From positions 5,138,652 through 5,202,651 of the forward strand of contig NZ_AP021879.1 of assembly GCF_009689005.1 (NCBI RefSeq): 64,000 nt of DNA, read 5' to 3'. A program made the position numbers and the translations under genes. The DNA comes from Desulfosarcina ovata subsp. ovata. GTDB taxonomy: Bacteria; Desulfobacterota; Desulfobacteria; Desulfobacterales; Desulfosarcinaceae. How positions within the stretch are numbered: the first letter of the stretch is position 1; each line of letters starts with the position of its first letter. Positions 16,486 through 25,566 of this stretch are shown here, piece after piece. A model generated the notes under the pieces. The model saw only the letters and a program-made list of their open reading frames with translations, did not search any database and had not been told where the DNA came from.

Positions 16486-17712
16486 TTAAAGCGGTATCAC
16501 CTCGACCACCGAGCCCTGGTACAACCCTTCCGTATTCATGCCGATGGCGATCAACCCATCGGCCTTGACCATGGTGTGAATCAGACCGGATTTGCCCAGA
16601 ATCGGATCGGCCATGACCGTTCCGTCGGATTCGAAAAGCCTCACCCGGACGTAATCCACGCGTCCCTGGGCCGAAGCCAGGTTGCGGTTCAGGACGGCCT
16701 GCACGGGGAACTTTTTTGTGGCCTGCGACAGCCCGCACAATCGATCCAGAAAGGGGCGCACCACCACAGCAAAGACCACCATGGCCGAGACCGCGTGGCC
16801 GGGGAGCCCCCAGAAGGGTTTGTGGCCGGAACGGGCCAGGATCGTGGGTTTGCCGGGGCTGATGGAGATGCCGTGGACCAGGATTCCGGTGTCGGGCAGG
16901 GCATCGAGCACCTCTACGGTAAAATCCCGCGCCCCCACCGAACTGCCGCCGGAGATCAGCACCATGTCGGTGGTCTGCAGGGCCCGCTGGCAACGTTCCA
17001 TCAGATCGTCGCGGCTGTCCTTGACGATGCCGAAGGTCACCGGCACGCCGCCGGCCTCCAGAACCTGCCCGGACAGGCTGTGGGAGTTGATGTCACGGAT
17101 CTGGCCCTGGCCGGGAGCCTGGGTCACCGGTACCACTTCGTCACCGGTGGAGATAATGCCCACCATGGGGCGCCGGAACACGGTCACCATCGTGCGGCCG
17201 CAGGCGGCGATCAGACCGGCCTCCTGTGGCCGGATGCGGCGTCCCCGGGGCAGGGCCGGCTCGCTTTTAAGGATATCCTCGCCTTTTTCGATAGTGTTCT
17301 GGCCCGGTGCCACGCTGCGATAGGCCTCAATGGTGGTGTCGTCCAGTATGTCGGTGTGCTCCACCATGATGACGCTGTCCGCCCCCTCGGGCAGCATACC
17401 GCCGGTGGCGATGCGGGCTACCTCGCCCGGACCGATGGTCATGTCGGGGCGGACGCCCATGGAAATCTGGCCCTTGACGGCAAGATAGGCCGGGTTGGCC
17501 TCGGATGCGCCAAAGGTGGAGGATGCCCTGACGGCAAACCCATCCATGGTGGAGCGGTTGAAATCGGGAATGTCCACATCGCTGGCGATCTCTTCGGCCA
17601 GCACCCGTCCGAGGCATTCGGCCAGGGGGATTTCCTCCGTATCCACTACGGGAAAGTCAGCCACCTGGGCGAGGACCGCTTCGATGGTTTCAACATTGAA
17701 AAATTCTTTCAT
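16486..17712 (-). CDS. moeA: Molybdopterin molybdenumtransferase MoeA
   Basis: Inserts molybdenum (or tungsten) into adenylylated molybdopterin at the end of Moco synthesis. 408 residues from ATG 17712 (MKEFFNVETIEAVLAQVADF); the longer upstream frame lacks family similarity. Blocks: STMDGFAVRASSTFGASEAN near 55, IATGGMLPEGADSVIMVEHT near 95, VGIISTGDEVVP near 180, VLISGGSSVGARDF near 245, GISISPGKPTILA and FWGLPGHAVSAMVVF near 275-305. Upstream of the moeA-PBP gene with a ~130-base gap, so possibly one operon. Confidence 0.93.
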   Translation of the reverse strand: MKEFFNVETIEAVLAQVADFPVVDTEEIPLAECLGRVLAEEIASDVDIPDFNRSTMDGFAVRASSTFGASEANPAYLAVKGQISMGVRPDMTIGPGEVARIATGGMLPEGADSVIMVEHTDILDDTTIEAYRSVAPGQNTIEKGEDILKSEPALPRGRRIRPQEAGLIAACGRTMVTVFRRPMVGIISTGDEVVPVTQAPGQGQIRDINSHSLSGQVLEAGGVPVTFGIVKDSRDDLMERCQRALQTTDMVLISGGSSVGARDFTVEVLDALPDTGILVHGISISPGKPTILARSGHKPFWGLPGHAVSAMVVFAVVVRPFLDRLCGLSQATKKFPVQAVLNRNLASAQGRVDYVRVRLFESDGTVMADPILGKSGLIHTMVKADGLIAIGMNTEGLYQGSVVEVIPL

Positions 17713-17893
17713 GACATTGTGATCTCTTTTTGCTATGCACGGCCTGCCGTGACGGTCGCTGTTGGTACGATGATCTGCCGGCAGATTTGTCTGTTTGGAC
17801 GACCAAATTTGACCGACGGTTTTTCGTGTAATACATTCAGCATCGAGTGACAAGTCAATCTATATCAAACTTGAACCAACGAAAACAGAAATC

Positions 17894-18562
17894 ATGGAAA
17901 AGATGAATACCATTACCCCAACTGATCGACCCTTTATCATTCTGCTGAGCATTTTTATCGGCAGTATCACCATTGCATCCGTGCTGGCCAACAAAATCAT
18001 TACCGTTGCCGGGCTGTATGTGCCGGCAGGGGTGCTGGCCTATTCGGTCACGTTTATCTGTACCGACGTGATCAGTGAAATCTGGGGCCGGGAGCGGGCC
18101 AACGACGTGGTCTTTGGTGGCTTCATGGCGCTGGTGGGGGTGTTGATTCTGGTGCAGTTGAGCCTGGCCTGGCCCAAGGCCCCGTTTTGGGACAACGCCG
18201 GCGCGTTCAACTCCGTGCTGGGGTCGACAAGCCGTATTATCGTGGCCTCGTTTATTGCCTACCTGGTCAGCCAGTACCACGATGTCTGGGCGTTTCACTT
18301 CTGGAAGAAGAAAACCGACAATCGCCACCTGTGGTTGCGCAACAACCTTTCAACGGCTGTTTCCCAATTTCTGGATTCATTCATTTTCATCACCATCGCT
18401 TTTTACGGGGTGATGCCCATCGGCTCGCTGATCGTCGGTCAATGGATCGTCAAAATGGCCATCGCCGTGCTGGATACGCCGGTGGTGTATTTCATCGTTT
18501 ATCTGATCCGCAGGAAATGCGGCATCCATCCGGGTAATGTCTCAGGGGTGACAGTATCTTAG
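17894..18562 (+). CDS. Queuosine precursor transporter (YhhQ/VUT family)
   Basis: Integral membrane protein of 222 residues with about six hydrophobic segments. Family hallmarks: ASVLANKIITVAGLYVPAGVLAYSVTF (residues ~28-54, seen as two blocks), CTDVISEIWGRERANDVVFGGF (~57-78), and a central NNLSTAVSQFLDSFIFITIAFYG (~152-174). YhhQ-type proteins take up queuine or preQ precursors for tRNA queuosine modification. No riboswitch-like preQ1 structure is apparent in the short leader. Divergent from moeA. Confidence 0.9.
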   Translation: MEKMNTITPTDRPFIILLSIFIGSITIASVLANKIITVAGLYVPAGVLAYSVTFICTDVISEIWGRERANDVVFGGFMALVGVLILVQLSLAWPKAPFWDNAGAFNSVLGSTSRIIVASFIAYLVSQYHDVWAFHFWKKKTDNRHLWLRNNLSTAVSQFLDSFIFITIAFYGVMPIGSLIVGQWIVKMAIAVLDTPVVYFIVYLIRRKCGIHPGNVSGVTVS

Positions 18563-18971
18563 GAATGAGAGTTGAAGGGACCACCGTGGCGCGAAATCCG
18601 TATGCCCGGCAGTGTAAGCGAGGGAGGCCTCGAGGCCTCCCCTGACGCGATTGGGTTCCGCTATTTGTTTTTCTTCTTGGTTTGTTCAAATTTGGCGAGC
18701 ATTGCTCTGGGGGGTCGCCGTCGCCCGTTCATAACGGGCAATTTGACGTCCGTACTCCTCGCCATTTCATGTTGCAAATATTGAGATTTAACTCAATACG
18801 GGAATCGATATCCAGGATATGGCAGAATGGCCGCTCACAAAATATGAGTCTGCGGACCAGGTTGAACGCCTTTTTGGTTTTGCGAAGGATATAATCGCTT
18901 TGACGCCACTCGGTAATCCCCCAATCGCCTTAACTGAGTGCGCCTACAAACGCCGACCATTTTCCCACTAT
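18563..18971. other. Non-coding gap with a perfect palindrome
   Basis: No gene recognised. A perfect 20-bp palindrome GGGAGGCCTCGAGGCCTCCC lies at 18622-18641, about 60 bases after yhhQ; it lacks a T-tract so is not a classical terminator. A short ATG frame at 18819 (MAEWPLTKYESADQVERLFG...) is coding-like for ~40 codons but has no recognised family and then runs into the antisense of the hydrolase relic. Confidence 0.5.
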
Positions 18972-19718
18972 TTATTTGCGATAGTTGGAATAATCGGGTT
19001 TTCGTTTTTCCATAAAGGCATTTCTGCCTTCCAGGGATTCATCGGTTCCATAATACATACTCAATCCACCAACACCCAGATTGGTGATTCCCGCAACCCC
19101 GTCGGTCTCAGCGTGGAAGGCATATTTGAGCATTTTAAGGGCCGTGGGACTTTTTTCCAAAAGTGCCTGACACCATTGGTCGACTTCGCTGTCCAGATGA
19201 TCCAAGGGCACCACCTTATTGACCAACCCCATTTCGAGTGCCTCATGGGCCGTGTACAGCTGGCACATATACCAAATTTCCTTCGCCTTCTTCAATCCGA
19301 CCGCCCTTACCAGGTCACCGGTTCCATATCCCGGATCGAAGCTGCCGACCTTGGGTCCGGCCTGGCCCAGTTTGGCGGTTTCGGCGGCAATCGACAAATC
19401 ACAGACGACCTGAAATACGTGCCCGCCGCCGATGGCGTAGCCATTCACCCGGGCGATGACCGGTTTGGGGATGCTCCGGATCAGATGGGACACGGTCTGC
19501 CAGCCAACTTCCACCGGCAGCGCCGCAATGAAGCCGGCATACCCGCTTTTATCCCTGATGGACTGATCGCCGCCGGTGCAAAAGGCCTTCTCGCCGGTAC
19601 CGGTAAACACCACCACCCCAACGGTGGCATCGACCCAGGCATCCGTCAGCGCCTTGTTCAGTTCCAGAAGCGTCAGAGACGTACAGGCATTGTATTTTTC
19701 GGGCCGATTGATGGTTTG
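18972..19718 (-). pseudogene. BadI-like 2-ketocyclohexanecarboxyl-CoA hydrolase relic, 5' truncated
   Basis: Crotonase-fold protein. Blocks FTGTGEKAFCTGGDQSIRDK, IPKPVIARVNGYAIGGGHVF, KLGQAGPKVGSFDPGYGTGD and EIWYMCQLYTAHEALEMGLV match BadI, the hydrolase that opens the ring of 2-ketocyclohexanecarboxyl-CoA in anaerobic benzoate or cyclohexanecarboxylate degradation; MenB is a less likely alternative. The frame is open from 19718 (TINRPEKYNACTSL) but the first ~20 family residues are missing and replaced by the end of another crotonase fragment after a stop at 19724-19726. The only in-frame starts lie inside the fold. Probably not functional. Confidence 0.8.
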
Positions 19719-19723
19719 TTAAC

Positions 19724-19837
19724 TTATTTTTTTCGATGTTTGTCTATAAAGGCCTGCATGGTCGTAAGATCCCAGGCATTGGCCGGTGGGTGGTCGATGC
19801 GGATCAGGGCAATCTTGTCTTTGATTTCCGGTTGCAT
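19724..19837 (-). pseudogene. N-terminal fragment of an enoyl-CoA hydratase
   Basis: A 37-residue ORF, MQPEIKDKIALIRIDHPPAN then AWDLTTMQAFIDKHRKK, is the start of a crotonase-family enoyl-CoA hydratase (IDHPPANAWDLTT). It ends abruptly where homologues continue, just before the N-terminally truncated BadI relic. The two together look like the scar of a deletion that joined two neighbouring crotonase genes out of frame. It starts 10 bp after the acyl-CoA dehydrogenase relic ends, as in an operon. Confidence 0.75.
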
Positions 19838-19847
19838 CGGCTTCTTT

Positions 19848-21064
19848 TTAAAAAGCATTGTCCGGAATATCTACGATTTCACGGCCTTGGCGCAGGAAGG
19901 TGCCGATTCTGGCTATCGTGTGGGGCAGGGTGGTGTCAACGAACCAGGTCGCCTGATACACTTTGCCTTTGAAAAAATCATTTTTTCTTCCGTTTTTAGT
20001 GGCCCGGTCAGAGGCAATGACCGCCATATCCAATAGCCGCCAGGCCATGGTCAGGTCTCCGAACGCCAGCAGCGCCGGGTAAGTGGTCGAGGCCCATTGG
20101 AGCGGGTCGGTTTTCATTTGCGCGCGCATTTCCATGGCGCACGACCAGAGCTCGCCCGCGGTGGACGCCAGTTGAGCGACCTGATTTTTAAGGACAGGGT
20201 GATTCCGGTGGGTGGCGCAAAAGCCGTCGATCTCCTCCTGAAAGGCTTTCAGGCAGCCGCCATCTCTGATCAGCATCTTACGTCCCATTAGATCCATTGA
20301 CTGGATGCCGTTGGTTCCCTCGTACAAGGACATGATTTTGACGTCGCGCAGATAGCGTTCAATGGGATAATCCCGGCAGTATCCGTACCCGCCCAGGCAC
20401 TGCATGGCCGTTTCACAAACGCGAACACCCGTATCCGAACAGTAGGCTTTCAGAATCGGAGTCATAAAGTCGATCAGGTTCTGGTAGCGTATTTTTTCAG
20501 GCCCGGGCGGCAGCCCCTTGGACAGGTCTTCCCAAAAGGCAGCGGTGTAAACCATCGAGCGCATCTCATCCGCGGTCGCTTTCATCCACAGCAGCATCCG
20601 CTGAACATCTTGGACACAAAAAGCTGCTTGAGCGACTCGCTGCCGAAGCTGTGAATCAACCGGGCCGCGCCGAATGTCAGACTCGGGGCGCTGTTGAAGG
20701 CCTGGCAGGCACCATACATCATTTCATTGATCACAATGCGCATCATCAGCGGGAATCCCTGGCCACCGTAGGCTGGATCACCGACTGCGGCGGTCCAGCC
20801 ATCGTTTCCATACTGCCAAAACGCCTCTTTGAATTCAGCCGGGCAGCGGACCTCCCCATTTGTAAATGCCAACGGAGTCTCTTCGGCAATCCGATTCAGG
20901 GGGTCGAGGACGCCTTTGGCGAAATGAATCGCTTCGTTTACCATGAGGTCAAGGGTTTTTTCGTTCAGATCCGCAAATGGCGCCAGATCGCATAGGGCCG
21001 CGTAATTGAGCTGTTCTTTGAGAATGTAAAAAACATCCCTGGTGTCGATTTTAAAATCAGTCAT
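19848..21064 (-). pseudogene. Acyl-CoA dehydrogenase with large internal deletion
   Basis: The 5' part (21064 to about 20590, 150 residues: MTDFKIDTRDVFYILKEQLN ... SLKQLFVSKMFSG) and the 3' part (about 20597 to 19848, 249 residues: MLLWMKATADEMRSMVYTAA ... GYGYCRDYPIERYLRDVKIM ... SLYEGTNGIQSMDLMGRKML) belong to one large (~600-residue) acyl-CoA dehydrogenase. Roughly 170-200 middle residues, including the TEPGAGSD-type flavin/substrate region, are gone and the halves are out of frame at 20582-20597. The N- and C-terminal sequence is otherwise clean, so loss is a single deletion event. Confidence 0.88.
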
Positions 21065-21290
21065 GCTTTTTCTCTTTCGTTACCTTATAATCGGTAACCA
21101 TTGGGTTCTCATTGAGAATTTCCTCGACCTGAGCCGGTTGAACGTTTTCTCCTCCAGAAATGATCATGTCATCCTTGCGTCCGACAATCGAAACGAACTC
21201 TTTTTCATTTAAGATAGGTGAAGTCGTTTTGAAAGGTCTCCTTGAACGTCTTTGCATTTTAAGTACCATATATGAAAATAAAGTAACCAT
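21057..21290 (-). pseudogene. Acyl-CoA synthetase C-terminal fragment
   Basis: Within a 77-residue frame, FVSIVGRKDDMIISGGENVQ followed by PAQVEEILNENPMV is the C-terminal hinge motif of AMP-binding acyl-CoA ligases (GRKDDMIISGGENV). The large N-terminal domain is absent and the true C terminus after VTDYKV is replaced by KEKKHD. The stop overlaps the start of the acyl-CoA dehydrogenase relic, so the original operon order was ligase, dehydrogenase, hydratase(s). Confidence 0.8.
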
Positions 21291-21432
21291 ATTTGGTACT
21301 TAAAAAACATTATAGTATGTGTCAAGAAAAAAGATGCGGAATTACATTTTTGGCGTGTGCGGTAAAAAACAACCGCCAAACTATCCTACATCCATACCCC
21401 TTCCAAAATAGCTATTCGTTACCTCCTTTTGC

Positions 21433-21462
21433 TTGACATTTAATTGATCAAATACTTATAAT
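21433..21462 (+). promoter_or_regulatory. Sigma70-type promoter of the GAF gene
   Basis: TTGACA at 21433-21438 and TATAAT at 21457-21462, both perfect consensus hexamers, separated by 18 bases and about 70 bases upstream of the GAF gene start. Confidence 0.7.
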
Positions 21463-21533
21463 AAAATGAATTGGGATCATGAAAAGAACGTGGGTCGTTT
21501 TAATGTCAGGGCCTAAAAAAAAAGGAGGTCTCC

Positions 21534-22103
21534 ATGAAAGATCATGAAATGCATTATGCGACGCTCATTCAATTGACGGGTGCAATCTCACAATGTAAAG
21601 ATCCTGAGGAAGTCGCTTATTTAACGGCAGGAGGGGTAAAGAATGCTTTCAAAGTTAAAGGGTGCTCCATATTTTTGATCAAGAAAGGAACCCGTGAATT
21701 GGGTTTGACAGCTTCTGTCGGGTTGAGCGATGAGTATTTAGACAAGGGGCCGGTCGCTTATATGCAAGAAATAACGGAAGCAAAAGACCAGGTGCCGATT
21801 GCGATTTACGACGTACAAGATGATCCGCGGATTCAATATCCCGAGGCAGCCAAAAAAGAAGGAATTGCGTCCCTGCTGGGTGTCCCGATTATTGCAGGCA
21901 ACAATGTTATTGGCGCACTGCGTGTGTATACGTCCGAACCTTGGGAATTCTCAATCCAAGACATCACCATACTGCAGGCCGTCGCTCAAATATGTGGGAT
22001 GGCGATGGATATGTGCCGCATGTACAAAGGATATAAGACAAGTATTGAAATTCTTAAGAACCTCAAGGGGAAAGCGGCCTTCGTATTGCCTGATGTGGTT
22101 TAA
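21534..22103 (+). CDS. Stand-alone GAF-domain protein
   Basis: Protein of 189 residues. Residues ~10-165 form one GAF domain: FKVKGCSIFLIKKGTRELGL (~37-56), DDPRIQYPEAAKKEGIASLLGVPII (~98-122, read in two blocks) and NVIGALRVYTSEPWEFSIQDITIL (~126-149). GAF domains bind cyclic nucleotides, haem or other small ligands; no output domain follows, so it probably signals through a partner. SD AAAGGAGG (AAAAAAGGAGGTCTCC) sits just before the ATG and a consensus promoter lies upstream. Highly expressed is a reasonable inference. Confidence 0.88.
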   Translation: MKDHEMHYATLIQLTGAISQCKDPEEVAYLTAGGVKNAFKVKGCSIFLIKKGTRELGLTASVGLSDEYLDKGPVAYMQEITEAKDQVPIAIYDVQDDPRIQYPEAAKKEGIASLLGVPIIAGNNVIGALRVYTSEPWEFSIQDITILQAVAQICGMAMDMCRMYKGYKTSIEILKNLKGKAAFVLPDVV

Positions 22104-22210
22104 GGCGATTTCTGTCAAAGAATATACCCGCCTGCTTGTCTTTTCATCCGTCTTCTGCGTTGGGCTTTTCTACACATAGCCCCGCTATGCGTAAAAAAGC
22201 CCACGACGAT
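22103..22210. repeat. Copy of hairpin-type dispersed repeat
   Basis: It begins AGGCGATTTCTGTCAAAG immediately at the GAF stop codon, contains the hairpin CATAGCCCCGCTATG, and is the reverse complement of the right two-thirds of the element at 41972-42130. Past about 22195 the two copies diverge. The position suggests it may serve as a transcription end or processing hairpin for the GAF gene, which is inferred. Confidence 0.7.
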
Positions 22211-22243
22211 ACAGGCTGGTAAAACCCTTATAGATGCCGGAAA

Positions 22244-24496
22244 TCAGATCCGCGCCTTGCAATAGATTGCCTTACCATCCCCCACGGCATAGAAATCCTT
22301 GAGTACCGTTTCCAGATGGTATCCGCAGCTTTCGTAGAAGGCGCGGGTGCTGGCATATTGAACACGCTGGGAGGTGTCCACGTAGATGCGGCTGCCGCCA
22401 GCGGCCTTGATGCGCCGTTCGGCCTCCACCAGTAACCGCCGGCCCAGACCGCGACCCTGAAAGTCCGGGTGAACGGCAATCCAGTAAAGATCAAAACTGG
22501 ACGCCGTGCAGGGAATCGGACCAAAACAGGCGTACCCGGCCAGCCGGCCGTAGTGGTCGGCCATGACGAAATGGTAGCCGGAGGCATTCCCTTTCTGCAG
22601 ACGTTCGACAACCAGTTCCTCAGCCACATCGATCTCATCGGGGTGGAAAAAACCGGTGACCTCCACCAGGCGGCGAACACGCGGACCATCTTCGGGAACC
22701 ACCCCATCGCGCAGGACCACACCGTGGATACGATGCGTGGGTGCATGCCGGCTGTCGGCCCATTGGTCTGCCCCTTCGATCAATCCCCGAAAGAAGGCCA
22801 GAGCGTTTTTGCCCAGGGTCTGGGTACGGTAGCCACCCTCCTGAACGACCACCATGGGCAGGCCCAGCGCACCGATCATGCGGCCATTGGCAGCAAAATC
22901 CCTGAGTGTCAGCGACCATGTCCCCGTGGGGTCGCCTTTGGCCGGGTCAAGCCCCAGACCGATAACCAGAAACTGCGGTCGATATTCCTCGATGCGGCGC
23001 AACGCCCGTGACAGGGCATTGCGGTACTTCTCACCGTCGAGGGCCTCGGGCAAGGCGATGTTCAAATTGAAGCCTTCTCCTTCACCTTCTCCCCGTTCCT
23101 CTTCGAACCCGCAGAAATAGGGATAGGCGAACTTGGGATGACAGTGCAGCGAGACGGTCAGTACGTCGCTGCGGCGGTAAAAGATATCCTGGCCTCCGTT
23201 GCCGTGATGGTAATCCACGTCCAGTATGGCCACCTTGCCGTGGGCACACAGGTATTGGGCGGCGATGGCGTTGTTGTTGAAATAACAGAAACCGCCGAAG
23301 GAACGGCGTTCGGCATGGTGGCCCGGGGGACGGATCAGGGCATAGGCCAGACGGCGGCCGTCGAGGATTTCGCGAGCTGCGGTCAGGGCGCAGTCCACGC
23401 TGCGCCGGGCCGCCAGGTAAGCGTTGGCGTTGATCGGTGTGAAGGTGTCGATACAATAATATCCCGAAAGCACGGACGGCTCTTTGGGCGGCCGGGTTTT
23501 GTTGCGAATGGGGAAAATATACGGATAAAGCGATTTTCCGGCCGGGACCTCGGCGCAGGCCCGTTTGAGATAACTCACGAAATCGGCATCATGCACCGCA
23601 GTGAGATGTTTGTCCGCAAAGGGACGCGGTTTGATGCGCGTGAACAGCCCGCTGGGTTCGATGATCTTCAAAATGCTTTTCACCCGCACCGGCGATTCCA
23701 CGTAACCCCGTTCGTTCACGTGGTGGATGTCATGCCGGTCGTTAACGATCAGGGCGATCTGTTCGGTCGAACGGCTCTCCACCATTTTGATGACGGTTTC
23801 GGGTTTGACGTAGCGATAGGGGCGCAGGTGGACCGGGTCGTCCCGAAAACTCGCCACCACCCTGTCCACATAATCCGCCGGGCAGTAAGCGGCATATTTT
23901 CTTTCCAGAACGGCCCGCACCACCTGCCGGGCAAACGTTTTCCGTAGCGTGCGGTCCGTACCCAGGTCATCAAAGACCAGATGGGGCATGCCGGTGTCTT
24001 CCGGTTTAACCGGCGATTCATAGGCCGTATCGACAATCGGACGGGCGCCGTAGCGTTCGTAAAAGCGCAGGCGCGCCTGGTTTTGCTTGAGTTCGGCCGG
24101 GTCGGGACAATTGTCAGCATCGTCGGGCAGGCATTCGTAGAACAATCCGCCTACTTTGAGGGCCAATGACTCCTGGCGGATCCGGTCGTACAGCGCACCG
24201 CCGATGCCCGCACCAGCACGCGCCGAGGCCGTGGCGATCCAGTCCAGATAGGTGAAACGGATTTCCGGTTCGTGAAGCAGCAGGGCAAATCCATGCACCT
24301 TGCCCTTGATGCTTTCGGCCACGAAAAGGATCATGCGGAAGCGCTGTTTGAACGGATTGCGCAGCTTTTCGGCGATGGTTTCGATCTCTTTGGGATCAAT
24401 GGCTGGAAACTGGCTGCGCAGAATCTCCTGCACCTGGGAGAGGGTGCTCTTGTTTACCGGCAGAACATTGTCATAGATGCGTCGGATGCGAAGCAT
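22244..24496 (-). CDS. GNAT - histone-deacetylase-like - GNAT triple-domain protein
   Basis: Protein of 750 residues with three parts. Residues ~40-175: GNAT acetyltransferase fold (FRMILFVAESIKGKVHGFAL, ASARAGAGIGGALYDRI). Residues ~250-575: class II HDAC/acetylpolyamine amidohydrolase fold with RPPGHHAERRSFGGFCYFNN at ~389-408, ILDVDYHHGNGGQDIFY at ~424-440 (zinc-binding Asp and His) and GLGLDPAKGDPTG at ~513 (second zinc Asp). Residues ~600-750: second GNAT with HPDFQGRGLGRRLL. One chain thus carries acetylating and deacetylating modules. It ends a minus-strand cluster with kamA and two ATP-grasp genes. The substrate is probably a small amine or beta-amino acid derivative, an inference. 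Confidence 0.9.
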   Translation of the reverse strand: MLRIRRIYDNVLPVNKSTLSQVQEILRSQFPAIDPKEIETIAEKLRNPFKQRFRMILFVAESIKGKVHGFALLLHEPEIRFTYLDWIATASARAGAGIGGALYDRIRQESLALKVGGLFYECLPDDADNCPDPAELKQNQARLRFYERYGARPIVDTAYESPVKPEDTGMPHLVFDDLGTDRTLRKTFARQVVRAVLERKYAAYCPADYVDRVVASFRDDPVHLRPYRYVKPETVIKMVESRSTEQIALIVNDRHDIHHVNERGYVESPVRVKSILKIIEPSGLFTRIKPRPFADKHLTAVHDADFVSYLKRACAEVPAGKSLYPYIFPIRNKTRPPKEPSVLSGYYCIDTFTPINANAYLAARRSVDCALTAAREILDGRRLAYALIRPPGHHAERRSFGGFCYFNNNAIAAQYLCAHGKVAILDVDYHHGNGGQDIFYRRSDVLTVSLHCHPKFAYPYFCGFEEERGEGEGEGFNLNIALPEALDGEKYRNALSRALRRIEEYRPQFLVIGLGLDPAKGDPTGTWSLTLRDFAANGRMIGALGLPMVVVQEGGYRTQTLGKNALAFFRGLIEGADQWADSRHAPTHRIHGVVLRDGVVPEDGPRVRRLVEVTGFFHPDEIDVAEELVVERLQKGNASGYHFVMADHYGRLAGYACFGPIPCTASSFDLYWIAVHPDFQGRGLGRRLLVEAERRIKAAGGSRIYVDTSQRVQYASTRAFYESCGYHLETVLKDFYAVGDGKAIYCKARI

Positions 24497-24573
24497 GGTG
24501 TGGGCTTTCTGGTGGCACTGCTTGTTTCAGGGGGCAACCCCATCCCATTGAGTGTCATGGATGTCGGCAACAA

Positions 24574-25566
24574 TCAGCATGCGTCGGTCAGAATTCTCCG
24601 GACGGCGTCGTCAAAGGCGATTCCTGCATGCTCCAAGGCCGCGGCAAATCCGGCATCTGGAGCAATGCACGGGTTGGCGTTAATCTCCAGAACAAAGGGA
24701 TTGCCATTCCCGTCAACGCGAAAATCGACGCGGGCGTAACCGGCCAGGCCGAAGTGGTGCCAGCACTTGAGGGCAATGGCGTTCAGACCTTCCAGAAGGT
24801 CGCTGTCGGATGACGGAAAAACGAATCGCCGGGGTGTGTGGTGATATTCAAAGGCGGTTTCGTCCCACTTGGCGCGGTAGTCCACGATGCGCGGCATCGC
24901 GTCGTTGTAACCATCGAAAATAATCTCCGCCGGCGGCAGCACAGTGGGGCCGTTCTCCCCGGCCAGGAGGGAGAGATTGAACTCCCGGCCGGCAACGAAC
25001 GCTTCGGCAAAACAGGCTCCGCCCAGCGAAGCTGCCCGTTCGGCCAGGCCCGGGAAAACCGTATCGGCCGTCGCATCAAAGATCAGACTCTGCGGTCCAA
25101 GACCGATGGAGGCGTGTTCCCAGACCGATTTGACGATCCAGGTGCGTTTTTTATCGTTTCCGCCCTGCACGGTACCATGGCCGCCCGGCCACGGGCCGAT
25201 CCAGGCCGGGGTGGGGATGTCGGCGGCCGCCATCCACCGCTTGGCCAGGGTCTTGTTGGAGGTGAGCAGCATGGCTTCGGCCGGGGCGCCGGTGTAGGGC
25301 AGGGGCATGGCGTCAAAGCAGAAGGGCAGCAGATGGATCAGCCGGCCCTGACCGCCGATGGACTCCACTAGGTTGAAGACCCGGTCGACCTTCAAATCCT
25401 GGAGGGTTTGCTGGATCCCGGCCAGATCCAGGCTGCAGGCGATGCGGCTGACATCGTGGCCCAGCAGCAGGAGCGCACCGGCCACGGCATCGGCCTGGGC
25501 CAGCACATCCCTGGCATCAAGGCTGTCAGTGTCGACGACGGTATCGTGAACAATGGCGACTTTCAT
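24574..25566 (-). CDS. D-Ala-D-Ala-ligase-like ATP-grasp enzyme
   Basis: Protein of 330 residues. N-terminal domain VFNLVESIGGQGRLIHL (~85-101), ATP-binding WIVKSVWEHASIGLG (~144-158), EAFVAGREFNLSLLAGENGP (~189-208), and the metal motif YARVDFRVDGNGNPFVLEIN followed by ANPCI (~283-307, E-x-N-x-NP) show a complete ATP-grasp ligase of the Ddl type. Such enzymes join two amino-acid-like substrates by a peptide bond. Context with KamA and acetyltransferases suggests an unusual dipeptide or amide rather than cell-wall D-Ala-D-Ala. The start overlaps the stop of the upstream fragment (ATGA, 25563-25566). Confidence 0.88.
   Translation of the reverse strand: MKVAIVHDTVVDTDSLDARDVLAQADAVAGALLLLGHDVSRIACSLDLAGIQQTLQDLKVDRVFNLVESIGGQGRLIHLLPFCFDAMPLPYTGAPAEAMLLTSNKTLAKRWMAAADIPTPAWIGPWPGGHGTVQGGNDKKRTWIVKSVWEHASIGLGPQSLIFDATADTVFPGLAERAASLGGACFAEAFVAGREFNLSLLAGENGPTVLPPAEIIFDGYNDAMPRIVDYRAKWDETAFEYHHTPRRFVFPSSDSDLLEGLNAIALKCWHHFGLAGYARVDFRVDGNGNPFVLEINANPCIAPDAGFAAALEHAGIAFDDAVRRILTDAC

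Noticed and set aside
17713..17893. preQ1 riboswitch upstream of the YhhQ-type transporter
   Set aside because: The short leader has no recognisable preQ1 aptamer (no conserved stem and A-rich tail arrangement).
18622..18641. Perfect palindrome as a rho-independent terminator of yhhQ
   Set aside because: No T-tract on either side; could equally be a protein site or repeat.
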